Source: Ilex aquifolium (taxonomy: Eukaryota > Streptophyta > Magnoliopsida > Aquifoliales > Aquifoliaceae). From it: 64,000 nt of DNA. The first letter of the stretch is position 1. Each line of letters starts with the position of its first letter. The notes beneath the pieces were generated by a model. It saw only the letters and a list, made by a program, of their open reading frames with translations, had not been told where the DNA came from and did not search any database. Shown here piece by piece: positions 12,331 through 21,983 of the stretch. A program made the position numbers and the translations under genes. Location of the stretch: positions 2,181,501 to 2,245,500 of the forward strand of contig OX637394.1 of the NCBI GenBank assembly GCA_951799425.1. The letters run 5' to 3'.

Positions 12331-13239
12331 TGCTTATGGGGTGGAGGCTGGTTGGTGAAATTTCCAAAACACCCTTGACTTCTCGACTCTGTCGCGCAAC
12401 TTTTCGGTATCGTACGAAATATATCTATACCGTTTTTGGGTGCAAAAAGATGGAGAAGCACGATGTTGTTGCTGTCCCCATGATTTTTTCACATACAGAT
12501 TTCTCTTTTGGTGAGCTTAAATTTATTTGAAAAGTTGAAAATTCTATAACAAAAAAATGTTAAAGAATGACGTAAGGAGTTGTGATAAATTAGTCTTTCA
12601 ATTGTTTGGACAATTCAGACTTATTGAGATGAACTCTGTCACTCAAAAAGAAATGTTATAAGAGTGTCGGAGTGTTTTTTGGCGTGACCTCTCTGACGAT
12701 TAACTCAATATGTGAGAGAGGGGTAGAAAACATTGTTATATTGCTTTAGTAAGAATGTGTGTACCTTCATTTCGAGTTTGTTAAGAGTTATTTATACTTT
12801 TATAGTGCTACTCATTGCGTACAGGTGAACTCCCTGGGAGAAGACTCTTTATTGGCCCATGTGAGAGGCGACCCGCGGCGCACAATCCTTGGGCAGGATG
12901 TCTTCTTATCATGTGAAAAGAAGTTTCTATATTTAATGCTCGGATCCTTGAGCATTTAATGCTTGCCTTTTGAGGTTCGTCGAACAATAAATATGTCTTA
13001 TCCTTCTGAAGGGTCATTTAATGTTCCCCTGTGGTGGCTGCGCACGCGCAGGGGTACTTTGGTCCGTTGTATCACAATTCTGCGCCTTGCACCCTGTGTG
13101 TCACTATTGTTGGTTACTAATCTGTCCCTTCTGTAATTCTGATTGCTGTGGGAAAGGAAGCCTATGACTGGCATCCAACTTTGCTTTCAAGTTACCATAA
13201 CCGTCGAAATTTCTATTCATACTTCGCTGTGAAAGACTA
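12331..13239. other. intergenic, GC-richer patch 12820-13150
   Basis: No convincing coding sequence. The patch 12820-13150 is noticeably less AT-rich than its surroundings and may be a decayed LTR or other old repeat, but no terminal repeats or target duplications are visible. Confidence 0.3.
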
Positions 13240-13550
13240 GGTGATGTGTCCGGCGATGGTCCCTCGGAATGGAACATGCGTCGATGACATGTGTCTGGCG
13301 GCAGGGATCTGAGGGCCTTTGATGCTGAGAACACATGTCAACACAACAATGCTCTGGGGGTTGCCAATGTCGAGGACACGTGTCAATGCATGCAACATCC
13401 GAGATGCCTTTACGCTGAGGCCACGTGTAGTGACATAGAGAGATTCGAGGGATTACTCATACCGATGACACGCGTTAATTGAGGGAGAGCCCACATTCTT
13501 TATGCCGATGAAACATGTCAACTCCCTGTTAATTCTTAGAAATGTCCCAT
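13240..13550. repeat. degenerate 45-bp minisatellite with ACACGTGTC core
   Basis: About seven units recur every 43-48 bp. Each starts GA(T/G)GACACGTGTC-like; cores near 13242, 13287, 13331, 13376, 13420, 13468 and 13511 include ACATGTGTC, ACACATGTC, ACACGTGTC, CCACGTGTA, ACACGCGTT and AACATGTC. Sequence between cores is poorly conserved, while the palindromic core is the best preserved part. Several cores contain CANNTG E-boxes and two contain CACGTG. The array lies about 1 kb upstream of the presumed bHLH gene start. Confidence 0.75.
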
Positions 13551-14286
13551 CAATTGCATATACGGGTTAATAATTTTATATGAGGAACTATTGAACTCAA
13601 TCATTTGATGCGGTCACCTCTCTCTCTCTCTCTATCTCACACACAGGCACTATACCAGCGTTGGGTCATTATATTGATTGTAGTGTTTATTTGTCCCAGG
13701 CATCACCTAGAGGTGGTGTGCTAAACTTGAATCTAGACAAGAAGAATCAGAGAGTATTGCTTCGAGGAAAAGCCATTGCTGTAATGGAAGGTTCTCTGCT
13801 GGTTTAACAATTAAACTTAGTCTTGCATGACGAGAAGAGAATAAATGGGTACCCACATGTGCAGGAGTGCTCCTGAGTTTCAATTAGAACTTCTGAAACT
13901 TTCTTACATAATTCCTTGTCCTGTATAAATACTATATATTTTTGCATTTGGATCCCCTTAGTACTTTGTATGCTACGTGCTTTCCTACAGAACATTCATT
14001 TGTTAGCAATGACTGATGGAATAAAACCTGTTTAGCTATTAACAAGTTCCAGTTGTTGATCTCTTTCAGAACAAGCTTTGAAGTTTTATTAACAACGTGT
14101 TTTCTTTGAGTTGGTGCACTGATTCTCTCTTTTTCAAACTTACTCTTTTTTAATGGTGAGGGATGAGGGTTTAAGGAGAAAACTTCCAGTGAGATATGAT
14201 CTGTGGCGTGGTCTTTTGTGTTGAGGGGGGTATATACAGAGGTGGCACCAGGAATCCCTGACAAGTTCTATTTTTTTGATTCAATG

Positions 14287-14431
14287 GTCTGTTCGGGTCA
14301 ATTTACACGCACTTCGACTAATTTTCTTTCGCGTTCAGTCAAAGTCAGATCATTCATGCCAGAATTATAGTATTCTTGAGGGATAAACTTCTCATGACCT
14401 GATTCTAAGAAATTGTTAAGATTCGAACTCA
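14287..14431 (-). mobile_element. SINE-like fragment with pol III B-box
   Basis: Read on the minus strand, this holds GAGTTCGAAT (14421-14430), a good match to the internal B-box of tRNA-derived SINEs. It continues to a GTGCGTGTAAATTGACCCG-like end near 14298, which resembles the 3' part of widespread plant Au-type SINEs. No clear tail or target duplication was found. Confidence 0.4.
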
Positions 14432-15439
14432 AGACGTTTGAATTTACAACTCGTTCTTTTTTACTATTTAAGCTACTCATCGGGGTTAATCTTGGTAAGT
14501 TCAAGCCTGTGGGAATGAGTATTGCCAGCAGCTGCTTGGTTGTAATGGGAATTTCATGTCTTGCCTTTTGTTCCTCTACAAATACAACCCATGTCGATTC
14601 CATTGGGATCTTGATCAGCGGTCATACATGAGTGTTTACATTAGAAATCCCATGGTTATGTGAGCATTACTACGTTATAGAACATTCACACAAGTTGCCG
14701 CACATTCTGACAAATGTGCTTCTAAAAGCTTGCGTACAGCTTTGTCAAATGATTTTTTCTTCCATCTTATCCCTTAATAGGTTTAGATTAGACAGCTGTG
14801 TTGAAGGATTTAGTTTGTGTTCAGATCATATTCTTTATCAGTCGGTCACAATTTAAAAGATTTCTGTGGATATGTCAAAGTCACAGCCAAAATCGAATGA
14901 GACGGATTTTTTTACAAAGAATTAAATATTGCTAGACATGCGATCTAGATGATATAACAAACACCCACTTATCCATTTAGTGAGAGAAATGTTATTCGGA
15001 TTCTAAAAATTTATATCATTTATTTATTCTATCGATTATAACTATTGAATAAGTAGTGGAATGTTGGGACTCATAGTTAAATTAAACGTTAGTGATTAAT
15101 GGATTCAATAAATAGTATCGACTTTTAAAGTTTAAGTAGCGAAGCTCTTTAAGTGATATGGAGTTTGAGAAGTAACTTTTTCAAAATGCAGGTAAAAATG
15201 CATGTTAATTACTTACGATTCTAAAAATATTATTTAGATTTAATTTAAAGACTTAAAAATTGAAAGTGAATTTCATTTATCATTACAACTCACAACCAAT
15301 TTAATGATTGTGTTATATCAAGTCGCTGATTATGGCTCTAAATTAAGTCTCAATATCATTATTCGATAGACTCTAATATAAGGAGCAACCTTATAAACTT
15401 GATGATATCAATGATAATCAGACACACCCATTATTTTTT

Positions 15440-15630
15440 TTTATTTCAATTAAGTCACTGAATTTTCTAATTGTGTCAATTAAGCCTTTATTTTTTTTTG
15501 TGTGCTATATAATCACGTGAGTGACACTCTAACGGAGCCAAATAGATGAACTCAATTGACACAATTAGAGAGTTTAAGGGTTCAATTGACATTAAAAAAA
15601 AAAAAAGCTTAAAGACTTAATTATTTGGTA
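15440..15630. mobile_element. MITE-like inverted repeat
   Basis: The left arm TCAATTAAGTCACTGAAT...TAATTGTGTCAATT pairs imperfectly with the right arm AATTGACACAATTAGAGAGTTTAAGGGTTCAATT, with A/T tracts in both arms. Exact ends and target duplication were not resolved. Confidence 0.45.
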
Positions 15631-15663
15631 ATAACTATTCAAATTCTAAAGAAAATGTATTTG

Positions 15664-15844
15664 GGTCAAAGTAAAAAAGTCAAAATTAACATACATCTTT
15701 CTGGATGAGTGAGCTGGCACATGAAAGGATACTCTCTGTTGACTTTGGACAGCCACGTCGTCTTTTATTATCATCCCCACGCAACCTACTCCTATTGAAG
15801 GACCAATACGCTGTGTCCAGTACAACTTACATACAGATATAAAT
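15664..15844 (+). promoter_or_regulatory. promoter of the aspartic-peptidase homologue: three W-boxes and TATA
   Basis: W-box cores lie at 15664-15669 (GGTCAA), 15678-15683 (AGTCAA) and 15739-15744 (TTGACT), with TATAAAT at 15838-15844, 78 bp before the ATG. W-boxes are WRKY binding sites typical of defence-inducible genes, which fits the inhibitor-like family of the product (inference). Confidence 0.6.
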
Positions 15845-15921
15845 TGAGGTGGCCTAGCAGCAACTCTCCACGCCTGTTTCTTGTATCACAAAATACACGA
15901 TCCTTTCATACTTCCTCTACC

Positions 15922-17232
15922 ATGGCTTCCACTATTCAATTCCTTCTTCTCTCTTCTCTCCTCTTCTTTGTTTCTCTCTCCTCTGCTCAATCCTCTTTTC
16001 GGCCCCGTGCCCTCGTTCTTCCTGTCTCGAAAGACGCTTCCACTCTCCAGTACTTGACCAGAATCAATCAAAGAACACCTCTAGTGCCCGTGACCCTTGT
16101 GTTCGATCTTGGCGGCCAAATCTTATGGGTTGATTGCGAGAGTAACTATGTATCTTCTACGTATCGCCCGGTACGGTGCCGATCAGCTCAGTGCTCGTTG
16201 GCCAGAGCTAATGGCTGTGGAGACTGCTTCTCTGGGCCTAGGCCAGGCTGCAACAACAACACGTGTGGTGTTTCACCTGATAACTCCATCACTCACACTG
16301 CCACCGGTGGTGAGCTTGCGGAGGATGTTGTGTCTATCTCATCAACCAATGGCTCAAACCCAGGTCCGGTGGTCACTGTCCCCCGGTTCCTTTTCTCCTG
16401 TGCACCCACCTTCCTCTTGGAAGGCCTTGCTGCAGGTGCAATGGGCATGGCTGGACTTGGCCGGACTCGGGTGGCACTTCCTTCACAGTTCGCCGCCGCT
16501 TTTAGCTTCCACAGAAAATTTGCCATTTGCCTCTCATCATCAACAACGTCTAACGGTGTTATCTTCTTCGGCGATGGCCCATATAATCTCCTTCCCAATA
16601 TCGATGCCTCTCAGTCACTCACGTACACCCCACTCTTCATCAACCCAGTAAGCACTGCATCGTCTTTCACCCAAGGCGAGCCCTCGGCAGAATACTTTGT
16701 CGGAGTCAAGTCTGTCAAGATCAGCGACAGAGTCATTTCGTTGAACACTTCGTTACTGTCCATTGATAGCGAAGGAAATGGCGGAACAAAGATCAGTACC
16801 GTCAATCCTTACACTGTAATGGAGACTTCCATCTTCAAAGCATTCACAGAGGCCTATATCAAAGAGGCAGCCGCGAGGAACATCACTAGAGTCGCATCGG
16901 TGGCTCCATTTGAGGTGTGTTTCAGCTCCAGCAACGTCCTTAGCACCAGAGTTGGACCATCAGTGCCATACATCGAGCTAGTTTTGCAGAGCGAGAGTGT
17001 GGTTTGGACGATCACGGGTTCGAACTCGATGGTGCAGGTTAGAGACAACGTGTTATGCCTTGGATTCATCAATGGCGGATCAAACCCTAGGACATCCATT
17101 GTTATTGGTGGGTATCAATTGGAAGACAATCTTCTTCAGTTTGATTTGGCAACTTCAAGATTAGGGTTCAGCTCCACACTGCTGGGCAGGCGAACTACTT
17201 GTGCCAACTTCAACTTCACATCCAGCTCCTAG
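15922..17232 (+). CDS. EDGP/GIP-like aspartic peptidase A1 homologue, probably catalytically dead
   Basis: Intronless, 436 aa. The ATG at 15922 is preferred over an upstream in-frame ATG at 15844 because it lies in an ACCATGGC context, starts a clean signal peptide (hydrophobic core ending LSSAQS) and sits 78 bp from a TATA box. The fold is the A1 type of basic 7S globulin, carrot EDGP and glucanase-inhibitor GIP2 proteins: N-lobe FDLGGQILWVDC, Cys-rich insertion (residues about 85-120), C-lobe GGTKISTVNPYTV. The usual DTG is DLG in the first motif, and the second catalytic Asp is replaced by Ser (STV). Known relatives are secreted, non-proteolytic inhibitors of microbial cell-wall hydrolases, and this is the likely role in the apoplast. 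Confidence 0.93.
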   Translation: MASTIQFLLLSSLLFFVSLSSAQSSFRPRALVLPVSKDASTLQYLTRINQRTPLVPVTLVFDLGGQILWVDCESNYVSSTYRPVRCRSAQCSLARANGCGDCFSGPRPGCNNNTCGVSPDNSITHTATGGELAEDVVSISSTNGSNPGPVVTVPRFLFSCAPTFLLEGLAAGAMGMAGLGRTRVALPSQFAAAFSFHRKFAICLSSSTTSNGVIFFGDGPYNLLPNIDASQSLTYTPLFINPVSTASSFTQGEPSAEYFVGVKSVKISDRVISLNTSLLSIDSEGNGGTKISTVNPYTVMETSIFKAFTEAYIKEAAARNITRVASVAPFEVCFSSSNVLSTRVGPSVPYIELVLQSESVVWTITGSNSMVQVRDNVLCLGFINGGSNPRTSIVIGGYQLEDNLLQFDLATSRLGFSSTLLGRRTTCANFNFTSSS

Positions 17233-17462
17233 ATGATATATATATCATGTTCTTCTACAAAATAGGCATGAAAATATAAGTGACCAGTTTGAATAACTCG
17301 CCATGAGCGATGGCCTCCGTTAGGCCTAGAAGCATATGTGATTTGAAACTTTGCTTGTAACATTTCTATGGAATAAATGTTGTAAAGATCTTCAATTTTA
17401 TTTGATTGAATTGTGATTCTCACATTTATCAGTTCCTTTTTTTCCATATTCTGAGCTCCGAG

Positions 17463-17580
17463 AAGGAGAGATAAGAGGGTCCCTATAAAAAATGTGGTCA
17501 AAAATCTATAAGGAGAGATAACGGGGTCCCTATAAAAAATGTGGTCAAAAATCTATAAGGAGACAAAAGAGGGTCCCTAT
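17463..17580. repeat. 47-bp tandem repeat, about 2.5 copies
   Basis: Units start at 17463, 17510 and 17557 and contain GGAGAGATAA.(A/G)GGGTCCCTATAAA. The first two differ by very few bases; the third breaks off after about 24 bp. Confidence 0.9.
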
Positions 17581-17602
17581 AAAATCTGATGGGTCCCGAG
17601 CG

Positions 17603-17681
17603 CAATGATTGAATTTATTATCATCAAAGGGCTGTTTGTTACAATGATTGAATTTATTATCATCAAAGGGCTGTTTGTTAC
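17603..17681. repeat. 39-bp tandem repeat, two copies
   Basis: CAATGATTGAATTTATTATC... starts at 17603 and again at 17642 with no visible difference, immediately next to the 47-bp array. Confidence 0.92.
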
Positions 17682-18859
17682 AAGGGTTTGGGCGGGTTAT
17701 AGAGGGTGAGTTTAAAAAAATAGTCCGATCCCTCGCCCAAACCCTTGTTTGGATGCAAAAATTGAAGGTTGGACTGAAGTCTTCGCCCGGACTTGACCCA
17801 GACCTGGCCCTGCTTCTTAAACCCATGAAAGTGGGTTTCACCAATCCCGGGGGTGTGGGTTTCGAAGGGCTAAACTGGTTTGGAATTAAAGATTACATTT
17901 GTACCCCCTTAATTGAATGTACCCTATACACATATATGAATGTACCAGCACTAGTTGGTTTATTAGCACAAGCATTTGAGTTTTGTGAATGCGAGACAGA
18001 GCATGATCCGATTTTTGGGGCATCATTATGCTTTGTCATTTAACAAAATCAACTTCAAGCATTAATTTCCATAGGATAATTAAAGATACAATTTATTTTT
18101 GGATGTACAATTATTTTGTATATTTCAGTATGTTGAATGTTATTTTATAAGGATGTTTCGTACGACTAATTTTCAGACTATGATAAGGTTTCACAAAAGA
18201 GATTATTTTATTGTGGTTATGCGAAATGCATAAATTTTTATTAGTATTGATGTTTGACATCATAAGTTTGGGAAGAAAAAAAATTCCAAAATATGAAGTT
18301 CATAAGTTAACTAAAAAAAAATAAAAGAAAGAACTCAAACAAATATAGGTTTGGATTTGATTGGTCAATGGGCAAAATAGTTATTTATATGATAATTGTA
18401 TGATGATAATGGTGATAAATCTGGGAGTTCCAAATATGTATATGTTACTTACCAAACACGAGTATGAATTGAATTCATCTTTTAATCCTATTTACTCAAA
18501 GATAGGATTATGTTTGGAAGGGTTTGGACCGGTTTGATAAAACCAGTCCAATCCCTTATCAACATTCATGGTTTTTTTCATAAGTTAGGAAAAAAAATTT
18601 AATCATGTATTAAACTATAAGGACACAAGTAAATGTACGTAAACAAACATGAGTTTGGATTAAATTGGTTAAGGGATAAAATAGTCATTTATATACAAAT
18701 ATATTATCATAATAATCATATATTCCTGCGCATACCAAACATGGGTATGGACAACATTAACCCCCTCAAACCCATATTTGAATCCTATATTTAGATTTGG
18801 AAGAGTTTGGATAATCCAATTCAAACTCCTCTCAAAAAACATACCAAACAGGCCCAAAT
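17682..18859. other. intergenic, no gene seen
   Basis: AT-rich sequence with a few decayed repeats of a (C)CAAAC(A)(C/T)G(A/G)GTATGGA-type phrase near 18455 and 18735. The frames present look non-coding. Confidence 0.4.
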
Positions 18860-20338
18860 ATGATGGGTCAAGCCTAAAGGCTCAACTCACGTTGTGAGCC
18901 CACTTTAAATTAAGAGTCCAACTTAAAAAGATCTAATAAGTCTAGTCCAAATGAGTTTATGCCCGATCAAACTCATCAGGGTTCGAGGAGCTACATCACC
19001 AAGGAAGTAAATAGGGTTATCCAAGAGCCTCATCCACGTCGCTTTGAAAAGAGTCAACCACCACGTCATCCTTTGACCGGATCTTATGGAGAGCGCCGTC
19101 AGGGGCGAAACCAAAAATCTTTTTCAGTGGGGGCAAGAACAGTCAAAATTTTAAATGTTCACAAAAATATATTTTTATTAATAGAACGTCAATTAAAGGT
19201 ACAAACTCATATACATGAGCGATTTAGAAAAAGAGCCAACAAAAAAAATAACACTATAAATTTATCTATAAGACCTGACAAAAAAAATTTGAACAAAAAA
19301 ATTAAGCTCAATCATATATTGAGTCTATAATGAGAGAGTCCAAATTGTCGAACATCCTATAAATATTCATAGTTGCTCCTAACGAGTTTTCATATTTTGA
19401 AAGCATTGTATGATAATTTCATTATCAATGGTATTTAAAATTACTTTTTCGACATATGTAACCAAGCAATTGTTCATCCATTGATCTCTCATTCGATTGC
19501 GCAATTAATTTTTTAAAAATTAATTTGTTCAGTTACAAACTTAGTATTCATCAGTGAATTTTAACAAACAATAAAAACTAACTTAAACTATGACTATTCT
19601 ATTAAACTAAACCTAGGTATAGGAATTACTTAACATATAAGAATAAAACAAAAGAGAGGGCTACAAGCCCCAATTCCAATTCAACATAAAAATAAAATAC
19701 AAGAGAGGATTACAAGTTCCAATATCAATTAAATATATAAAAAATAAACCATAAAAGAGGATTACAAACCCCAATTTCAACATATATAAATAAATAGAGG
19801 ACTACAAACCCCAATTTCAATTAAATACATAAAACAATAAACCATGAAGATAAGTACAAGCCCCATAAATTTTTAAAACTTTTTAGTGGGGCAAATGTCT
19901 AATAAATTCTAAATTTTTTGAAATTATATTTACACCCCACAGTTTTTTAAAATTCCAGTGGGGGCAGTTACCCCCACTGTGAATCCGTTACTGAGCACCG
20001 TAACTGTCTCATCCGTTGAGAAGATGGCGTCAGCTCCACCAGATTAGCCACTTAGTTACTAATAAGTCGTCTCAATCTGTTAGGAGACGACTATAAATTG
20101 TAAGCCCCGCCAATACTCGGGGGGCATCACACTCAATCAAGTACATCTGCTATCACTCTCCTCTCTCTCTCTCACATAGTTTGTATCTCCCTACACTCCT
20201 TAAAATAATAAAATATCAGGTCATCCTAGCCCTTTATAGTGGACGTAGATCACGTTGACCGAACCACTCTAAATCTTTCTCTTACTTGAGTTATTCTCTT
20301 ACTTCTTTATTATTACATTAATTATCAATCACTTGACA
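18860..20338 (+). mobile_element. gypsy-type LTR fragment, split by a hAT insertion
   Basis: Without the 19100-19993 insertion this is a sequence of about 580 bp with a promoter-like TATAAAT (20092-20098), a CT-rich leader and a U5-like segment GTGGACGTAGATCA...ACCGAACCACT (20239-20274). The same segment recurs in a second LTR at 41358-41394. No internal retrotransposon genes adjoin it, so it is probably a solo LTR. Ends (TGATGGG...TTGACA) are approximate. Confidence 0.6.
19100..19993. mobile_element. non-autonomous hAT-like element inside an LTR
   Basis: Flanked by an 8-bp direct repeat AGCGCCGT (19092-19099) / AGCACCGT (19994-20001) with one mismatch. The ends CAGGGGCGAAACC... and ...GAATCCGTTACTG form a weak inverted repeat, with a stronger inner pair CAGTGGGGGC / GCCCCCACTG-like. 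Removing it rejoins the surrounding LTR sequence smoothly. No transposase frame is present. Confidence 0.75.
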
Positions 20339-20464
20339 GATGATGTGCAAAACCAATTTATGCATAATCAAAATCCAAAAAACCAAAGTATTTAATTTCT
20401 TTTTTGTGATCCTTATAAGGAGGAAACCTCCCATATATGCCTTCAAAAAAGGTACAAGACATTT

Positions 20465-20850
20465 ATGGTGGGGAGTTAAGCTCCACATAGTGCTCTGGTT
20501 GACTAGCCACTAGGTTGGCCAAGCAGTCTGCACATTTGTTCCCCTCTCTCAACGTGTGCATTAATTTGATATTGAAGCTCCTCAGGATATTCTTGCAGTT
20601 AGTTTGAGGGCTTTGAAGGGGCGTGTTTCCTCAATGCTTCCAATTAGTAGATGGAACACTTCAGTTGAATCCGTCTCCAAAATACAACTTCCAAGGGTTA
20701 CTTGTGCCATTAGTAGTCCCATATGGGCGGCCCAAAGTTCTGCTCTTAGACTAGTTGTTTGGTTGATTTTTCCATAGAATTCTCTGATTTATATGCCTCT
20801 CCTATTCGTTAGTATTCCTCCCACTCCTGTTATTCCCGTGTTTCCTTTAG
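20465..20850 (-). pseudogene. RNase H domain relic (LINE/RVT_3 type)
   Basis: Minus-strand translation gives LRAELWAAHMGLLMAQ, then ILETDSTEVFHLL, and after a frame shift TLREGNKCADCLANL. These carry the catalytic-type E, D and D of the RNase H fold in the form found at the C-terminus of plant non-LTR retrotransposons. A TAA interrupts the N-terminal part, and a frame change lies near 20600. Confidence 0.78.
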
Positions 20851-21890
20851 AGATAAGGCACAATATATTCTTTTATTAGCTAGATTCACCCCTTGTGTCT
20901 AAGATTTCTCGTGACCGAAAAATGTAGCTTTTGGATGATACAGTCGAAACAGTAATTTTTAGTAAATTATCGACAATGAACAAATAGGCCTTCGTTGTTG
21001 TCATCAACCGTAATTAGATGTTAACGATAAAATTTTTACATGTAATACTTCAAAATTGTCGAGAATAAGCGGAGGAGCTACTAGACATGGCCCATAGGGT
21101 CCAAGTAAGGATTCAGATTCTTCTACAATTTGAGTTTGGCCCAAACAAGTTAAGCTTGGCAGAAAACCCAAAGAATGGGCCAGGAGGAAACTTGGATCCA
21201 GACCTCCCTCCAACGTCTATTTCTCAGTCGAGTATTAAAATTTTATTTCAAAATAGTCGAAATATTCAAAAAATTTCTGTTCTCAAAGATATCCAAATGA
21301 AATAGTGATAGGATCGAAATTTTAATATTTTGAGGTGTTTCATAATGTTTCAATGCATTTACAATTGTTTCGGAATGTTTTAAGATATTTCAAGATTTTT
21401 TGGTATATTTCGATTAATATTTTAAAAAATTAATTCTTATTTTTTTTCCAAATCGGAACGTTTTCGAAACACGTTGAAATGTTTCTATTTTCTAGATGAC
21501 TGAACAATACACTAAAATAAAATTTTAATTATTATTCTCAATTTTTAATAATTATTAATAATTACCTTATTTAATAATAGTTAGATTAAAATTATAGAAT
21601 TTATTAATCTTATCTAATATTTTATAAGTAGACATGCAATAAATAAATGGATAAGTTGACCCTATTTTTTTTACATGGCTGGTTACAATCTTATAAGTAG
21701 GTATAATAATTTGAATGAGTGGAGTCTAATTTATTTATTTGGTGAATTATTATTAAATAATTATACTACGTGATAATACTAATGTTATTTATCTGTTACA
21801 CCCAATATTTACTCCATCTTTTTAAACTTGGACGGTTGGACCCATCGCGGACGACGTCGTAAAGCGTGGTGTTACACTGTTACTATTCTC
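20851..21890. other. intergenic, no gene seen
   Basis: AT-rich. 21808-21827 carries TTACACCCAATATTTACTCC, the reverse complement of 7435-7454. Nothing else is recognisable. Confidence 0.4.
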
Positions 21891-21894
21891 CACA

Positions 21895-21918
21895 AGCCCA
21901 TCCAATGATCTAAACCCT
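21895..21918 (+). promoter_or_regulatory. site II and telo-box pair upstream of SmD1
   Basis: AGCCCA (21895-21900, a reverse site II TGGGCT) is followed by AAACCCT (about 21912-21918), 66-90 bp before the SmD1 ATG. This pair is typical of growth-linked plant genes for ribosomal and RNA-processing proteins. Confidence 0.6.
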
Positions 21919-21983
21919 CCGAGTAGCGGTTTCAATTTTACTTGAACTAAAGCCCTAAAGACAATCGTCTTCCTTCTGCAACA

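Larger units (their letters stand above)
13551..15660. other. intergenic, mostly featureless
   Basis: Contains a (TC)n run at about 13618-13634, the SINE-like piece and an inverted repeat at 15440-15630. Short frames on both strands here lack family resemblance or coding structure. Confidence 0.5.

Noticed and set aside
13240-13550. CRISPR-like array (regular repeats with variable spacers)
   Set aside because: Cores are only about 9 bp and imperfect, the genome is a plant nucleus, and there are no cas genes. It is a decayed minisatellite.
15844-15921. Upstream in-frame ATG as start of the aspartic-peptidase homologue
   Set aside because: It abuts the TATA box, so it cannot be in the transcript, and it would bury the signal peptide.
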